Assembly (NCBI RefSeq): GCF_900105475.1
Contig: NZ_LT629777.1
Coordinates: forward strand, 5,208,001-5,272,000
Reading direction: 5' to 3'
Source of the DNA: Pseudomonas asplenii
Lineage (GTDB): Bacteria > Pseudomonadota > Gammaproteobacteria > Pseudomonadales > Pseudomonadaceae
DNA: 64,000 nt
Shown here: in pieces, positions 39,025-48,712 of the stretch
Layout of the letters: the number at the start of each line of letters is the position of its first letter
How positions within the stretch are numbered: the first letter of the stretch is position 1
Position numbers and translations under genes: made by a program
Notes under the pieces: generated by a model
What the model saw: only the letters and a program-made list of their open reading frames with translations
Databases searched by the model: none
What the model was told of the DNA's origin: nothing

Positions 39025-40053
39025 ATGCGTTCTTCGAAGATCGTTCATATAGTCAGTTGCCACGCCGAGGGCGAAGTCGGCGACGTGATCGTCGGTGGCA
39101 TCGCCCCACCGCCAGGCGCCACCGTGTGGGAGCAGTCGCGCTGGATCGCCGAGGATGAAACCCTGCGCAATTTCGTCCTCAACGAACCGCGCGGCGGCGT
39201 GTTTCGCCACGTCAACCTGCTGGTACCGGCCAAGGACCCTCGGGCGCAGATGGCCTGGATCATCATGGAGCCGGCCGACACGCCGCCCATGTCCGGCTCC
39301 AACTCGCTCTGTGTGTCCACGGTGCTGCTCGACAGCGGCATCCTGCCCATGACCGAACCGCAGACCCGACTGGTGCTGGAAGCCCCCGGCGGCCTGATCG
39401 AAGCGGTGGCCGAATGCAAGGATGGCAAGGTCCAGCGCGTGGAAATCAGGAACGTACCGTCTTTCGCTGACCGTCTCGACGCCTGGATCGAAGTCGAGGG
39501 CCTGGGCTCGATCCAGGTCGACACCGCCTATGGCGGCGACAGCTTCGCCATCGTCGATGCCCAGCGCCTGGGTTTTGCGATTCGCCCCGACGAAGCCAGG
39601 GAGCTGGTCGAGACCGGCCTGAAGATCACCCACGCGGCCAACGAGCAATTGGGGTTCACCCATCCGCTGAACCCGGACTGGTCGCACATCTCCTTCTGCC
39701 AGATCGCCGCCCCGCTGACCTACGAAAACGGGGTCGCCAGTGGCGCCAACGCAGTGGTGATCCGTCCCGGCAAGATCGACCGCTCACCCTGCGGCACCGG
39801 CTGCTCGGCGCGCATGGCGGTGTTGCAGGCCAAGGGCGTGCTGAAGGACGGCGAGCCTTTCATCGGCCGCTCGATCATCGGCTCCGAGTTCCACTGCCGT
39901 ATCGATTCCCTGACCGAGGTGGCCGGACGCCAGGCGATCTATCCCTGCCTCTCCGGCCGGGCCTGGATCACCGGCACCCACCAGTTGCTGCTCGATCCCG
40001 CCGATCCGTGGCCGCAGGGTTATCGGCTGTCGGACACTTGGCCCGGGGCCTGA
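39025..40053 (+). CDS. Proline racemase-family enzyme with Ser/Cys catalytic pair
   Basis: Protein of 342 aa, starting at ATG 39025 behind AAGAGGAG. At the first catalytic position it has Ser90 in MSGSNS instead of Cys, and at the second Cys256 in DRSPCGTGC. Ser/Cys members exist in this superfamily and act on hydroxyprolines, either as 4-hydroxyproline epimerase or as trans-3-hydroxyproline dehydratase. Its size and its island make the latter group, or a second epimerase, plausible, but the exact reaction cannot be set from sequence. It is transcribed toward the deaminase gene and lies downstream of the importer. Confidence 0.8.
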   Translation: MRSSKIVHIVSCHAEGEVGDVIVGGIAPPPGATVWEQSRWIAEDETLRNFVLNEPRGGVFRHVNLLVPAKDPRAQMAWIIMEPADTPPMSGSNSLCVSTVLLDSGILPMTEPQTRLVLEAPGGLIEAVAECKDGKVQRVEIRNVPSFADRLDAWIEVEGLGSIQVDTAYGGDSFAIVDAQRLGFAIRPDEARELVETGLKITHAANEQLGFTHPLNPDWSHISFCQIAAPLTYENGVASGANAVVIRPGKIDRSPCGTGCSARMAVLQAKGVLKDGEPFIGRSIIGSEFHCRIDSLTEVAGRQAIYPCLSGRAWITGTHQLLLDPADPWPQGYRLSDTWPGA

Positions 40054-40143
40054 GCCAACCAACGATTCACCCGATTACAACAGCTCTGAGCGCTGGAACA
40101 GCGTCCGATGAAACACACGAATAGCAGATTTTTATCAGCGTCA

Positions 40144-40153
40144 TCGTATACGA
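40144..40153. promoter_or_regulatory. GTATAC operator copy 3 (upstream of the deaminase gene)
   Basis: Perfect palindrome TCGTATACGA 27 bases before ATG 40180, with flanking bases (ATCGTATACGAAAT) matching those of copy 2. Confidence 0.6.
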
Positions 40154-40179
40154 AATACAATTAAACCCAGGAGTCAATC

Positions 40180-41097
40180 ATGAGCAAACGTATCAACTGG
40201 AGTGGCGTCTTCCCTGCGGTCACCACCCAATTCAACGACGACTTTTCCATCAACCTGGAAAAGACCCACCAGGTGATCTCCAACGTGATCCGCGACGGTG
40301 TCTCGGGCCTGGTGGTGTGTGGTTCGGTGGGCGAAAACACCTCGCTGAGCGCCGAGGAAAAGATTGCCGTCACCGAGGTCGCGGTGGATGCCTCCAAGGG
40401 CCGGGTGCCGGTGATCTGCGGCGTTGCCGAATTCACCAGCGTACAGGCGGCCAAGGTTGCCAATGCGGTGCGCAAGGTCGGCGTCGACGGGGTCATGCTG
40501 ATGCCGGCGCTAGTCTATGGCTCCAAGCCATTCGAGACGGCCGAGCACTACCGCTATGTGGCCAGGCACGCCGATGTGCCGCTGATGGTCTACAACAATC
40601 CACCGATCTACAAGAACGACGTAACCCCGGATATCCTGATTTCCCTGGCCGACTGCGACAACGTGGTGTGCTTCAAGGATTCGTCGGGCGATACCCGGCG
40701 CTTTATCGATGTACGCAATGAAGTCGGCGATCGTTTCGTGCTGTTCGCCGGCCTTGATGACGTGGTGCTCGAAAGTATCGCGGTCGGCGCCGAGGGTTGG
40801 GTGTCGGGAATGTCCAACGTGTTCCCCAAGGAGGGCGAGACCATCTTCCGCCTGGCCAAGGCCGGACGTTTCGCCGAAGCAATGCCCATCTATGAGTGGC
40901 TGATGCCGATCCTGCACCTGGACGCGCGAGCGGATCTGGTGCAGTGCATCAAGCTGTGCGAAGCCATCGCCGGCCGTGGCAGCGAACTGACCCGCCCGCC
41001 TCGCCTGGCGTTGCCGGAAGCGGATCGGGTGTTCGTCGAACAGATCATGGCCAAGGCCCTTGCCAACCGGCCGACGTTGCCGGATGTGGGGCTCTGA
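40180..41097 (+). CDS. 1-pyrroline-4-hydroxy-2-carboxylate deaminase (DHDPS family)
   Basis: Protein of 305 aa of the dihydrodipicolinate synthase superfamily. The Schiff-base lysine is Lys166 in CFKDSSG and the catalytic tyrosine is Tyr138 in MVYNNP. It would release ammonia from 1-pyrroline-4-hydroxy-2-carboxylate to give 2-oxoglutarate semialdehyde. ATG 40180 follows CCCAGGAG. The gene has its own GTATAC operator. Confidence 0.88.
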   Translation: MSKRINWSGVFPAVTTQFNDDFSINLEKTHQVISNVIRDGVSGLVVCGSVGENTSLSAEEKIAVTEVAVDASKGRVPVICGVAEFTSVQAAKVANAVRKVGVDGVMLMPALVYGSKPFETAEHYRYVARHADVPLMVYNNPPIYKNDVTPDILISLADCDNVVCFKDSSGDTRRFIDVRNEVGDRFVLFAGLDDVVLESIAVGAEGWVSGMSNVFPKEGETIFRLAKAGRFAEAMPIYEWLMPILHLDARADLVQCIKLCEAIAGRGSELTRPPRLALPEADRVFVEQIMAKALANRPTLPDVGL

Positions 41098-41106
41098 TAG
41101 AGCAAC

Positions 41107-41189
41107 GGGGCAGCCTGCCGACTGTGCAGGGCCTGCCCCATCACACTATCTGCCTCACCCTCATTGTGGCGAACATGCTTGCCACAATG
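41107..41189. terminator. Two hairpins between convergent genes
   Basis: GGGGCAG...CTGCCCC (41107-41139, reinforced inside by CCTGC/GCAGG) and CATTGTGGC...GCCACAATG (41162-41189, nine-base arms) lie between the deaminase stop and the reductase stop. Without a T-run they may work as a bidirectional RNA 3' structure. Confidence 0.5.
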
Positions 41190-41201
41190 TTCATGCTCAC
41201 G

Positions 41202-42209
41202 TTACTCAAGCAAGGCCCTGAGGTCGTTGTAGAGCGCCTCGGGAATCTCCACGCCCTGCTCCCGGCTACGCCCCCGCGCTTCATATCGACGTTGCGAAGG
41301 CAAGCGCGCGCCCTGTCCCTGGATACTCTCGAACACCTGCTCCGCCCGCTCCAGATGCTGCCCTGCGGCTTCCCCCAGAAACCGCCGAGGATCGAGGGCA
41401 ATGATCAGTTCGCCATGGTACGGCGATGACTTGCTGCCCGCGTCATGGGCCAGCGACTCGGCACTGGTCAGGTCGCCAATCAACGGTCCGGCGATCAGTT
41501 CCACCATCGCCGCCAACGCCGAGCCCTTGTGCCCGCCAAACGTCAGCATCGCCCCAAGGTCGAGCACCACGTTCGGGTCGGTACTCGGCCGTCCCTCGGC
41601 ATCCACGCCCCAGCCCTCCGGGATGGCCTTGCCGGCCCGCCGGTGCAACTCGATCTCGCCCCGAGCAATGGCGCTGGTGGCAAAGTCGAAGACAAACGGC
41701 TCACGCCCCGGACGTGGCCAGCCAAAGGCAATGGGGTTGGTGCCGAACACTGGCCGGTTACCGCCAGCCGGCGCCACCCAGGCATGACTTGGGGTAAAGG
41801 CCAGCGCCACCAGGCCAGCCTCGGTCAGTTGCTCGATCTCGACCCACAACGCGGAAAAATGCACACACCGGCTGATCGCCAACGCAGCGATACCGGTGGC
41901 CCGTGCCTTGTCGACCAGCAAAGGCAAGCCGGCCTGAAAGGCCAACTGGGAAAATCCACCAGCGGCATCAACCCGTATAATCGACGGTGCCTGATCAAAC
42001 ACCTCGGGCACCGCGGCAGCCTCGACCTTGCCGGCCTTGCGCGAGGCGACACAGCCGAGAACTCGGTACAGCCCGTGGGAAGCACAGCCATCGCGTTCGC
42101 CAGCGGTGACCGTATCGGCCACCGCATGGGCGTGGGCAAGGCTGAAACCGTTGTGCAGCAGGATCGATTTGGCCAGGTCATGGGCCTGGTCCAGCGTCAG
42201 TCGAGTCAT
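41202..42209 (-). CDS. Malate/lactate dehydrogenase-family reductase, probable 1-pyrroline-2-carboxylate reductase
   Basis: Protein of 335 aa of the Ldh2/MDH2/DpkA fold that reduces cyclic imines with NAD(P)H. Typical segments are VTAGERDGCASHGLYR, with the conserved SHG near residue 45, and PVFGTNPIAFGWPRPG. With aconitase X it would turn cis-3-hydroxyproline into L-proline. It points toward the deaminase gene. The opposite orientation suggests separate control. Confidence 0.83.
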   Translation of the reverse strand: MTRLTLDQAHDLAKSILLHNGFSLAHAHAVADTVTAGERDGCASHGLYRVLGCVASRKAGKVEAAAVPEVFDQAPSIIRVDAAGGFSQLAFQAGLPLLVDKARATGIAALAISRCVHFSALWVEIEQLTEAGLVALAFTPSHAWVAPAGGNRPVFGTNPIAFGWPRPGREPFVFDFATSAIARGEIELHRRAGKAIPEGWGVDAEGRPSTDPNVVLDLGAMLTFGGHKGSALAAMVELIAGPLIGDLTSAESLAHDAGSKSSPYHGELIIALDPRRFLGEAAGQHLERAEQVFESIQGQGARLPSQRRYEARGRSREQGVEIPEALYNDLRALLE

Positions 42210-42316
42210 GGGGCGCTCCTGGAAGTCGTGCTCCAGCGTTGCCGATCAACTCGCCCGAGGCTTGATCAATTTGCCCGGCAGCCATGACGAATTCAGCACA
42301 GCCACCGGAACATGAC

Positions 42317-42622
42317 TCACGGCTTCACAGGCTTGAGTTCGATAATCTTGCCATTGGTGATCGCCACCAGCACGTACTGGTTCTTGATCTTCACCCATTG
42401 GCTGTCTTCCTCGGGCGCATGCAGGCCACGCTGCTTCCAGTCGTGCAACGCCTCCGATTCGCGCTGGTAAACCGCCGGAGCACGATCACCCACCACCAGT
42501 TCACCGCTACTGAAGGTGGACGGGACTTTTTCTTCGGTGGACTGTGCTGCCTGCAGCGGCAGGCTGATAGCGGCCGAACAGGCCAACAGGGACAATCCGG
42601 CGATCAGGGACTTCATGGTCAT
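42317..42622 (-). CDS. RcnB-like small exported protein
   Basis: Protein of 101 aa with a signal peptide (MTMKSLIAGLSLLACSAAISLPLQA). The mature part contains YQRESEALHDWKQRGLHAPEEDSQWVKIKNQYVLVAITNG, here split: YQRESEALHDWKQRGLH and WVKIKNQYVLVAITNG, the RcnB pattern. RcnB proteins affect metal homeostasis in the periplasm. ATG 42622 lies six bases after GGAG. Confidence 0.72.
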   Translation of the reverse strand: MTMKSLIAGLSLLACSAAISLPLQAAQSTEEKVPSTFSSGELVVGDRAPAVYQRESEALHDWKQRGLHAPEEDSQWVKIKNQYVLVAITNGKIIELKPVKP

Positions 42623-42715
42623 GGACAACTCCTCGGTTCAGGCGGATGTAAAAGGTCTGACCGCAACGCGAGAAAATCATTCGACTCAACAGGGTTGGCG
42701 CAAAACAGATACAAG

Positions 42716-42739
42716 AACGCCACTCGGTTGAGTGGCGTT
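42716..42739 (-). terminator. Terminator of the malate:quinone oxidoreductase gene
   Basis: AACGCCACTC and GAGTGGCGTT are perfect ten-base arms around a GGTT loop. On the minus strand they are followed by a T-rich stretch (CTTGTATCTGTTTT) and lie some 30 bases after the stop codon. Confidence 0.75.
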
Positions 42740-42770
42740 CTGGTGAAACTCAAAGCGTGATCAGGGTCGC

Positions 42771-44420
42771 TTACAGCGCCATGTCAGACTTCGGATCCTC
42801 AGCCTTCGGCTTGTCGGTTGCAGCAGGCACTGCAGCCGGGGCCGCTGCGGTCTGGCCGATCACCGGAGGAGTGGTCAGTTGCAGGATCTCGGCGGTGTAG
42901 TTCCATTCCTTCTGCACGGCCTCAGGGCTGCTGTTCAGCTTGGTGCCGTAGCTAGGAACGATCTGGTGCAGCTTTTCCTGCCAGGCAGGGGTGGCTACCT
43001 TGTCCTTGAAGATCTTTTCCAGCACGCCCAGCATGATCGGCGCGGCGGTCGAGGCACCTGGCGATGCACCCAGCAGGCCGGCAATGCTGTTGTCCTTGGC
43101 CGCGACCACTTCGGTGCCGAGCTTGAGGACGCCGCCCTTCTCTTCGTCACGCTTGATGATCTGCACGCGCTGACCGGCCTGCCACAGACGCCAGTCTTCT
43201 TTCTTCGCCTCTGGGAAGTACTCTTTCAAGGCGTTGAAGCGATCGTCATCCGACATCATCAACTGGCCGCCCAGGTACTGGACCAGGTCGAACTGATCGA
43301 TCCCCACGCGGGTCATCGGCCAGAAGTTGTGGGTGGTGGTACTGGTCAGCAGGTCGAAGTACGAACCGTTCTTCAGGAACTTGGTGGAGAAGGTCGCGAA
43401 TGGGCCAAACAGAATCACGCGCTTGCCGTCCAGCACGCGGGTGTCCAGGTGCGGAACCGACATGGGCGGTGCACCGGTCGAAGCGATGCCGTAGGCCTTG
43501 GCCATGTGCTTGAGCGCGATGTCCTGATTGTCAGTCACCAGGAACGAACCACCCACCGGGAAGGCTGCGTAGTCGTTGGCTTCCGGGATACCGGACTTCT
43601 GCAGCAGGTGCAACGCACCGCCACCGGCACCGATGAAGACGAACTTGGCATCCGTCGAGGTTTCGCTGCCGTCTTTCAGGTTCTTGTAGGTGACGCGCCA
43701 GGAGCCGTCTTCATTGCGCTTGATGTCCTGCACTTCACTGGACAGCTTGAGCTTGAAGTTAGGCTGGGCCTGCAGATGGGCGACGTACTGGCGGGTGATC
43801 TCGCCAAAGTTCACGTCGGTGCCGATCGGCGTCCAGGTCGCGGCGATTTTCTGCTTGGGATCACGCCCTTGCATCATCAGCGGGACCCACTTCTTGATCT
43901 GCTCCTGATCTTCGGTGTACTGCATGCCGCTGAACAGCGGGCTGGTCTGCAGGGCCGTGTAGCGATCCTTGAGGAACTTGACGTTGTCGTCACCCCACAT
44001 GAAGCTCATGTGCGGAGTCGAGTTGATGAACGAGTGCGGGTTCTTCAGTACACCCTGGCGAACCTGCCAGGACAGGAACTGACGGGTGATCTGGAACGAC
44101 TCGTTGATCTCGATCGCCTTGGAGATGTCGATCTTGCCGTCTTTGCCGTAAGGCGTGTAGTTCGACTCGGCCAGGGCAGAGTGACCGGTACCGGCATTGT
44201 TCCAGCCGTTTGAGCTTTCTTCGGCCACGCCATCGAGACGCTCGACCATTTCCATCGACCAGTCGGGCTGCAGCTCGTTGAGCCAGATACCCAGGGTCGA
44301 ACTCATGATTCCGCCGCCGATCAGCAGCACGTCGACCTTCTTGGACTCCGCTGCGAAGGAGGATGTCACCCCCATCGACAAGGCCAGGCCCAAGAGCGCC
44401 GTGTTCACTTTTTTCAACAT
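42771..44420 (-). CDS. mqo: Malate:quinone oxidoreductase with signal peptide
   Basis: Membrane-associated FAD enzyme of 549 aa oxidising malate to oxaloacetate with quinone reduction. The flavin motif [12 protein letters not shown] is near residue 32 and the segment [21 protein letters not shown], in part [12 protein letters not shown], is diagnostic. A signal peptide ([24 protein letters not shown]) precedes it, an export form seen in one of the Pseudomonas Mqo paralogues. The C-terminus carries a 25-residue Ala/Pro-rich tail. ATG 44420 was chosen over 44447, as TAGG lies ten bases before it. Confidence 0.9.
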   Translation of the reverse strand: MLKKVNTALLGLALSMGVTSSFAAESKKVDVLLIGGGIMSSTLGIWLNELQPDWSMEMVERLDGVAEESSNGWNNAGTGHSALAESNYTPYGKDGKIDISKAIEINESFQITRQFLSWQVRQGVLKNPHSFINSTPHMSFMWGDDNVKFLKDRYTALQTSPLFSGMQYTEDQEQIKKWVPLMMQGRDPKQKIAATWTPIGTDVNFGEITRQYVAHLQAQPNFKLKLSSEVQDIKRNEDGSWRVTYKNLKDGSETSTDAKFVFIGAGGGALHLLQKSGIPEANDYAAFPVGGSFLVTDNQDIALKHMAKAYGIASTGAPPMSVPHLDTRVLDGKRVILFGPFATFSTKFLKNGSYFDLLTSTTTHNFWPMTRVGIDQFDLVQYLGGQLMMSDDDRFNALKEYFPEAKKEDWRLWQAGQRVQIIKRDEEKGGVLKLGTEVVAAKDNSIAGLLGASPGASTAAPIMLGVLEKIFKDKVATPAWQEKLHQIVPSYGTKLNSSPEAVQKEWNYTAEILQLTTPPVIGQTAAAPAAVPAATDKPKAEDPKSDMAL

Positions 44421-45043
44421 ATTGTCATACCTACGATAGAACGCCATCCGCTCCTCCGCCCTCGCTCATGCAGGACCGCGACACACGGAAACACCGTGGA
44501 CTCCCGCACTCGATAAAACTGGAGGATGGGCACACAAGACCGCCATGACTGGCTCGGCCTCACTTTTTATGTCGCTCCTGCGCTGACTTCTTATCGTTGT
44601 TGGCTTCAGCTGACTTGAGTGACATCAGTTATGTGGGTGCATGGTCACGCACCCTGTCGACACCGCTGATGGGCCAGCCATCTGGCGACTGAACAGTCGT
44701 CAGACACACGGCTTTGGCGGCAGTCTGGCTCCGGAAACCCGGGAGAGACTGGCCAGTATCAATGGTGGCAGAAATGCCATTGTCCACTGCACACGCAAAT
44801 CCGTCAAAAAAAGCGTCTTTTTCCTACTTATTTTCGACCAAAGACTGACGACTCTTTGACAAAAAACATGATAGCTGAAGTTCGCGACGGCATTCGGAAA
44901 CCTGCCCTCCTGCTGCCTGAGGCAGCCATTTAGTGGCTGAGTCAGGGGCCACATGACTTCAAACTGTCATCACTCTTTTATCTGTTCGCCATATCCAATC
45001 CGTACTGTCGTCGCTAAATGAGATCGATCTCAAGGACGCGACA
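44421..45043. other. Long intergenic region between mqo and the LacI-family gene
   Basis: About 620 bases without a convincing gene. An open frame of 72 codons at 44641-44859 has no ribosome binding site and no recognisable family, so it is not called. The region must contain both the mqo promoter and, at its right end, the LacI operator. Confidence 0.6.
45019..45032. promoter_or_regulatory. LacI-type operator palindrome TGAGATCGATCTCA
   Basis: Perfect 14-base palindrome with a central CG, typical of LacI-family sites, placed 11 bases before ATG 45044. Autoregulation and control of the ABC operon are likely. Confidence 0.55.
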
Positions 45044-46063
45044 ATGACCGATTTGAAAGAAGTAGCCCGACTGGCCGGTGTTTCCCGGGCGACCGCCGCC
45101 CGCACGTTCGCCACCCCTGAAGTGGTGCGCCCGGCGACCCGCGAGCAGGTCTTTGCCGCCGCCCGCGAACTCGGTTTCCGCCCCAACCACCTGGGCCGCC
45201 AACTGCGCCTGCAGCAGACCAACCTGATCGGCGTGGTGGTGCCCAACCTGCTCAACCCGGTGTTCGCCGAACAGTTCCAGGCCATGGAGCGAGCGGCCCG
45301 GGCCTGGGGCTACAACCTGCTGCTGGCAACCACCGACTATGCCGCCGAGCGCGAAAGCGCGGTGGTCGAGGAACTGCTGCGCCAGCGGGTCGATGGCCTG
45401 GTCCTGACAGTCACCGAGGTCGAACAGAACACGCTGCTGGAGGGCCTGTCCTGCGAAGACACCCCTTTCGTGCTGGCCTACCACCAGCCGGACAACACCG
45501 ACTACTGCGCCGTCTCGGTCGACAACCGCGCTGGCATGGCCCTGGCAACCGATTACCTGCTGGACGCCGGGCATTCGCGCATCGCCATGGTTGCAGGGCC
45601 CGCCCTGCAATCGGACCGCGCCCGCCTGCGCTACGCCGGCTACTGCGATGCCATGCAGGAACGTGGCCTGACACCGCTGCCGGTCATCGAGATGCCGGCC
45701 CATATCAGCGCCGACTTCGCCGTCATCGAACCGCTGCTGCGCGGCCCCCGGCCACCCACCGCGCTGGTCTGTTCCAACGATATGTTGGCGATCAGCCTGA
45801 TCGCCGAACTGCGCCGCAACAACTGGGGCGTACCCGAGCAGTTGTCGGTCATCGGCTTCGACGGCATCGCCATCGGTACCCAGATGCATCCAACCCTGTG
45901 CAGCGTGGTCCAGCCGATCACCACCCTGGCGAACACCGTGATCGAGCACCTGCTGGCGCGGATCAACGGTGCCAACCCCACATCCCAATGTCTGCCCTGT
46001 CATATCCGGCCCGGCGAAAGCATGCGGCCCTACGAGGAAACGTGTCATGACCAAACTCAGTAA
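45044..46063 (+). CDS. LacI-family transcriptional regulator
   Basis: Regulator of 339 aa. The HTH is at residues 1-55 (DLKEVARLAGVSRATAARTF), followed by a sugar-binding-protein-like domain (LIGVVVPNLLNPVFAEQFQAM, and LSVIGFDGIAIG). It overlaps the binding protein gene by 17 bases, so it is part of the same transcript. Confidence 0.92.
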   Translation: MTDLKEVARLAGVSRATAARTFATPEVVRPATREQVFAAARELGFRPNHLGRQLRLQQTNLIGVVVPNLLNPVFAEQFQAMERAARAWGYNLLLATTDYAAERESAVVEELLRQRVDGLVLTVTEVEQNTLLEGLSCEDTPFVLAYHQPDNTDYCAVSVDNRAGMALATDYLLDAGHSRIAMVAGPALQSDRARLRYAGYCDAMQERGLTPLPVIEMPAHISADFAVIEPLLRGPRPPTALVCSNDMLAISLIAELRRNNWGVPEQLSVIGFDGIAIGTQMHPTLCSVVQPITTLANTVIEHLLARINGANPTSQCLPCHIRPGESMRPYEETCHDQTQ

Positions 46064-47051
46064 CACCCTGGCAGCCCTGCTGCTCGGAGGTATCGCCAGC
46101 CTCGCCCACGCCGCCGAGACCGCGATCTGCTACAACTGCCCGCCCGAATGGGCCGACTGGGGCACCCAGCTCAAGGCCATTGCCGACAGTACGGGCGTGC
46201 AAGTGCCGCTGGACAACAAGAACTCCGGCCAGGCCCTGGCGCAACTGGTCGCCGAACGTGGGGCGCCGGTGGCCGACGTGGTCTACTACGGCGTGACCTT
46301 TGGCCTGCAGGCGCAAAAAGCCGGGGTGCTGGGCGAATACAAACCCAAGCACTGGGACGAGATTCCCGCCGGGCTCAAAGACCCGGCCGGCCACTGGTTC
46401 GCGATCCATTCCGGCACCCTCGGCCTGATGGTCAACGTCGACGCCCTCGGCGGCCTGCCCGTACCACAGAGCTGGGCCGACCTGCTCAAGCCCGAGTACA
46501 AGGGCATGGTCGGTTACCTGGACCCCTCCAGCGCCTTCGTCGGTTACGTCTCGGCCGTGGCGATCAACCAGGCCATGGGCGGCAACCTGGATAACTTCGC
46601 TCCCGCTATCGACTACTTCAAGAAGCTTGCGAAAAACGCCCCCATCGTTCCCAAGCAGACCGCCTATGCGCGGGTGCTCTCGGGTGAGTTGCCGATCCTG
46701 GTCGATTACGACTTCAACGCCTACCGCGCCCGCTACAAGGACCAGGCCAACGTCGCCTTCGTGATTCCGAAAGAAGGCAGCCTCAGCGTGCCTTACGTGA
46801 TGAGCCCGGTCGGCAACGCCCCGCATCGGGCCAATGCCGAGAAGGTCCTGGACTTCGTGCTCTCGGACCAGGGCCAGGCCCTGTGGGCCAACGCCTACCT
46901 GCGCCCGGTACGGCAGATGAAAATGCCCGCCGAAGTGGCCGCACGCTTTCTCCCGGACAGCGATTACGCCCGCGCCGGCGTGGTCGACTACGAGCACATG
47001 GCCGCCGTCCAGGAAGCCTTCGCCGCCCGCTACCTGAGCGAGGTGAAATAA
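46047..47051 (+). CDS. ABC transporter binding protein, iron/putrescine/phosphonate-like family
   Basis: Periplasmic binding protein of 334 aa with a signal peptide ending AHA near residue 22. The mature start ETAICYNCPPEWADW is a little unusual. The fold resembles FbpA/PotD-type proteins, and the linked phosphodiesterase suggests a phosphodiester or phosphonate ligand. ATG 46047 lies inside the regulator gene. Confidence 0.82.
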   Translation: MTKLSNTLAALLLGGIASLAHAAETAICYNCPPEWADWGTQLKAIADSTGVQVPLDNKNSGQALAQLVAERGAPVADVVYYGVTFGLQAQKAGVLGEYKPKHWDEIPAGLKDPAGHWFAIHSGTLGLMVNVDALGGLPVPQSWADLLKPEYKGMVGYLDPSSAFVGYVSAVAINQAMGGNLDNFAPAIDYFKKLAKNAPIVPKQTAYARVLSGELPILVDYDFNAYRARYKDQANVAFVIPKEGSLSVPYVMSPVGNAPHRANAEKVLDFVLSDQGQALWANAYLRPVRQMKMPAEVAARFLPDSDYARAGVVDYEHMAAVQEAFAARYLSEVK

Positions 47052-47921
47052 GTGGCACTGGCGCTCGACGACAAGCTGACGGCCCGCCCACGTCGCTGGC
47101 CCAGGCTGCGCCGGCCATCGGCGGCGACCTGGGCATTGGCACCGGCCATGGCGCTGCTGCTGGCGTTCTGGCTGCTGCCACTGGCTCACCTGATCCTGCT
47201 CGGCGCGCAACAGCGCGATGCCGGCGGCAGCGGCTACTGGCAGGTGCTGAGCAGCGCGCAGTACCTGCAAAGCCTGGTACAGACCGTGCTGCTGGCAACG
47301 CTGACGACCCTCGCCGCCTTGTTGGTCGGCGGCATCAGCGGCGTGTTCCTGGCCCGCCAGCGGTTCCTCGGCCGCTCGCTGCTGGTGTCGCTGCTGACCT
47401 TCCCCCTGGCCTTCCCCGGCGTGGTCGTGGGTTTTCTGGTGATCCTGCTCGCCGGCCGTCAGGGCCTGTTCGCCCAACTCGGCCTGCAACTGGCTGGCGA
47501 ACGCTGGATCTTCGCCTACTCGCTGATGGGTCTGTTCATCGGCTACCTGTACTTCTCGATTCCACGGGTGATCCTCACCGTGATGGCCGCCTGTGAAAGC
47601 CTCGACCGCAGCCTGGAGGAAGCCGCCCGTTCACTCGGCGCCGGTCTCTGGCAGGTGGTCCGTGATGTGATTGTGCCTGGCCTGGCGCCGGCGCTGGTGT
47701 CCTGCGGGGCGATCTGTTTCGCCACCTCGATGGGCGCTTTCGGCACCGCCTTCACCCTCGGCACCCGGCTCAATGTCACCCCGGTGGCGATCTACAACGT
47801 GTTTACCAACTATGCCAACTTCGCCGTTGCCGCGGCGCTTTCCGTGGTGCTCGGCGGCGTGACCTGGCTGGTATTGCTGCTGGCGCGGCGGCTGGTCAAG
47901 CAGTCGGGGAGCGTGCTGTGA
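47052..47921 (+). CDS. ABC transporter permease (first)
   Basis: Inner-membrane permease of 289 aa. Six helices and the EAA loop (LDRSLEEAARSLGAGLWQVVRDVIVPGL near residues 180-205) are visible. The GTG start at 47052 directly follows the TAA of the binding protein gene. Confidence 0.88.
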   Translation: MALALDDKLTARPRRWPRLRRPSAATWALAPAMALLLAFWLLPLAHLILLGAQQRDAGGSGYWQVLSSAQYLQSLVQTVLLATLTTLAALLVGGISGVFLARQRFLGRSLLVSLLTFPLAFPGVVVGFLVILLAGRQGLFAQLGLQLAGERWIFAYSLMGLFIGYLYFSIPRVILTVMAACESLDRSLEEAARSLGAGLWQVVRDVIVPGLAPALVSCGAICFATSMGAFGTAFTLGTRLNVTPVAIYNVFTNYANFAVAAALSVVLGGVTWLVLLLARRLVKQSGSVL

Positions 47922-48712
47922 ACCGTTCGAAACTGTTTTTCGCCCAGTTGGCATTCACCCTGCTGGTCTGCGCCTTCATGCTGGTGCCGGTGCTGCTGTC
48001 GCTGCTCGCCGGCGTCACCCGCAACTACTTTCAGGGCCCGTCCAGTGGCCTGACGTTCACCTGGCTGGTGCAGGTCTGGCAGGCCTATGCCGATACCGTC
48101 TGGCTCTCACTGCAACTGGCCCTGGCCTGCGCTGTCTGCGTCTGCGTGATCGGCGTGCCGGCCGCCTATGCCCTGGTGCGGATGAACAACCGTTTCAGCC
48201 GCGCCTTCGAGGAGTTGATGGTGCTGCCCGTGGCAATGCCAGGCCTGGCGAGCGCCCTGGCGCTGCTGCTGACCTACGGCCAGTTCGGCGCCTTTCGCGG
48301 CAGTTGGCTGTTCATCCTGGTCGGTCATGTGCTGTTCACCCTGCCCTTTCTGGTGCGCCCGGTGATGGCGGTGATGCAGCGCCAGCAGTTGCCGCTGCTC
48401 GAGGAAGCGGCGGCCAGCCTGGGCGCCGGTCCCTGGAGTCGTTTCTTCAGCGTGGTGGTACCCAACAGCCGCGCCGGCATTCTCGCCGGGGTGCTGATGG
48501 TGATCACCCTGTCTCTGGGCGAATTCAACCTGACCTGGATGCTCCACACTCCGATGACCAAGACCTTGCCCGTCGGCCTGGCCGACAGCTACGCCTCGGC
48601 GCGGTTGGAAGTTGCCAGCGCCTACACACTGATTTTTCTGTTGCTGATCGTGCCGCTGCTGATTGCAGTCCAGGCCATCAGCGCCCGTCTTTCCCGTGGA
48701 GAACGCCCATGA
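47918..48712 (+). CDS. ABC transporter permease (second)
   Basis: Second permease of 264 aa, with the EAA loop LLEEAAASLGAGPWSRFFSVVVPN near residues 160-183. GTG 47918 overlaps the first permease gene by four bases. Confidence 0.88.
   Translation: MNRSKLFFAQLAFTLLVCAFMLVPVLLSLLAGVTRNYFQGPSSGLTFTWLVQVWQAYADTVWLSLQLALACAVCVCVIGVPAAYALVRMNNRFSRAFEELMVLPVAMPGLASALALLLTYGQFGAFRGSWLFILVGHVLFTLPFLVRPVMAVMQRQQLPLLEEAAASLGAGPWSRFFSVVVPNSRAGILAGVLMVITLSLGEFNLTWMLHTPMTKTLPVGLADSYASARLEVASAYTLIFLLLIVPLLIAVQAISARLSRGERP

Noticed and set aside
44641..44859. 72-codon open frame between mqo and the LacI gene
   Set aside because: No ribosome binding site, no family, and composition like the rest of the intergenic region.
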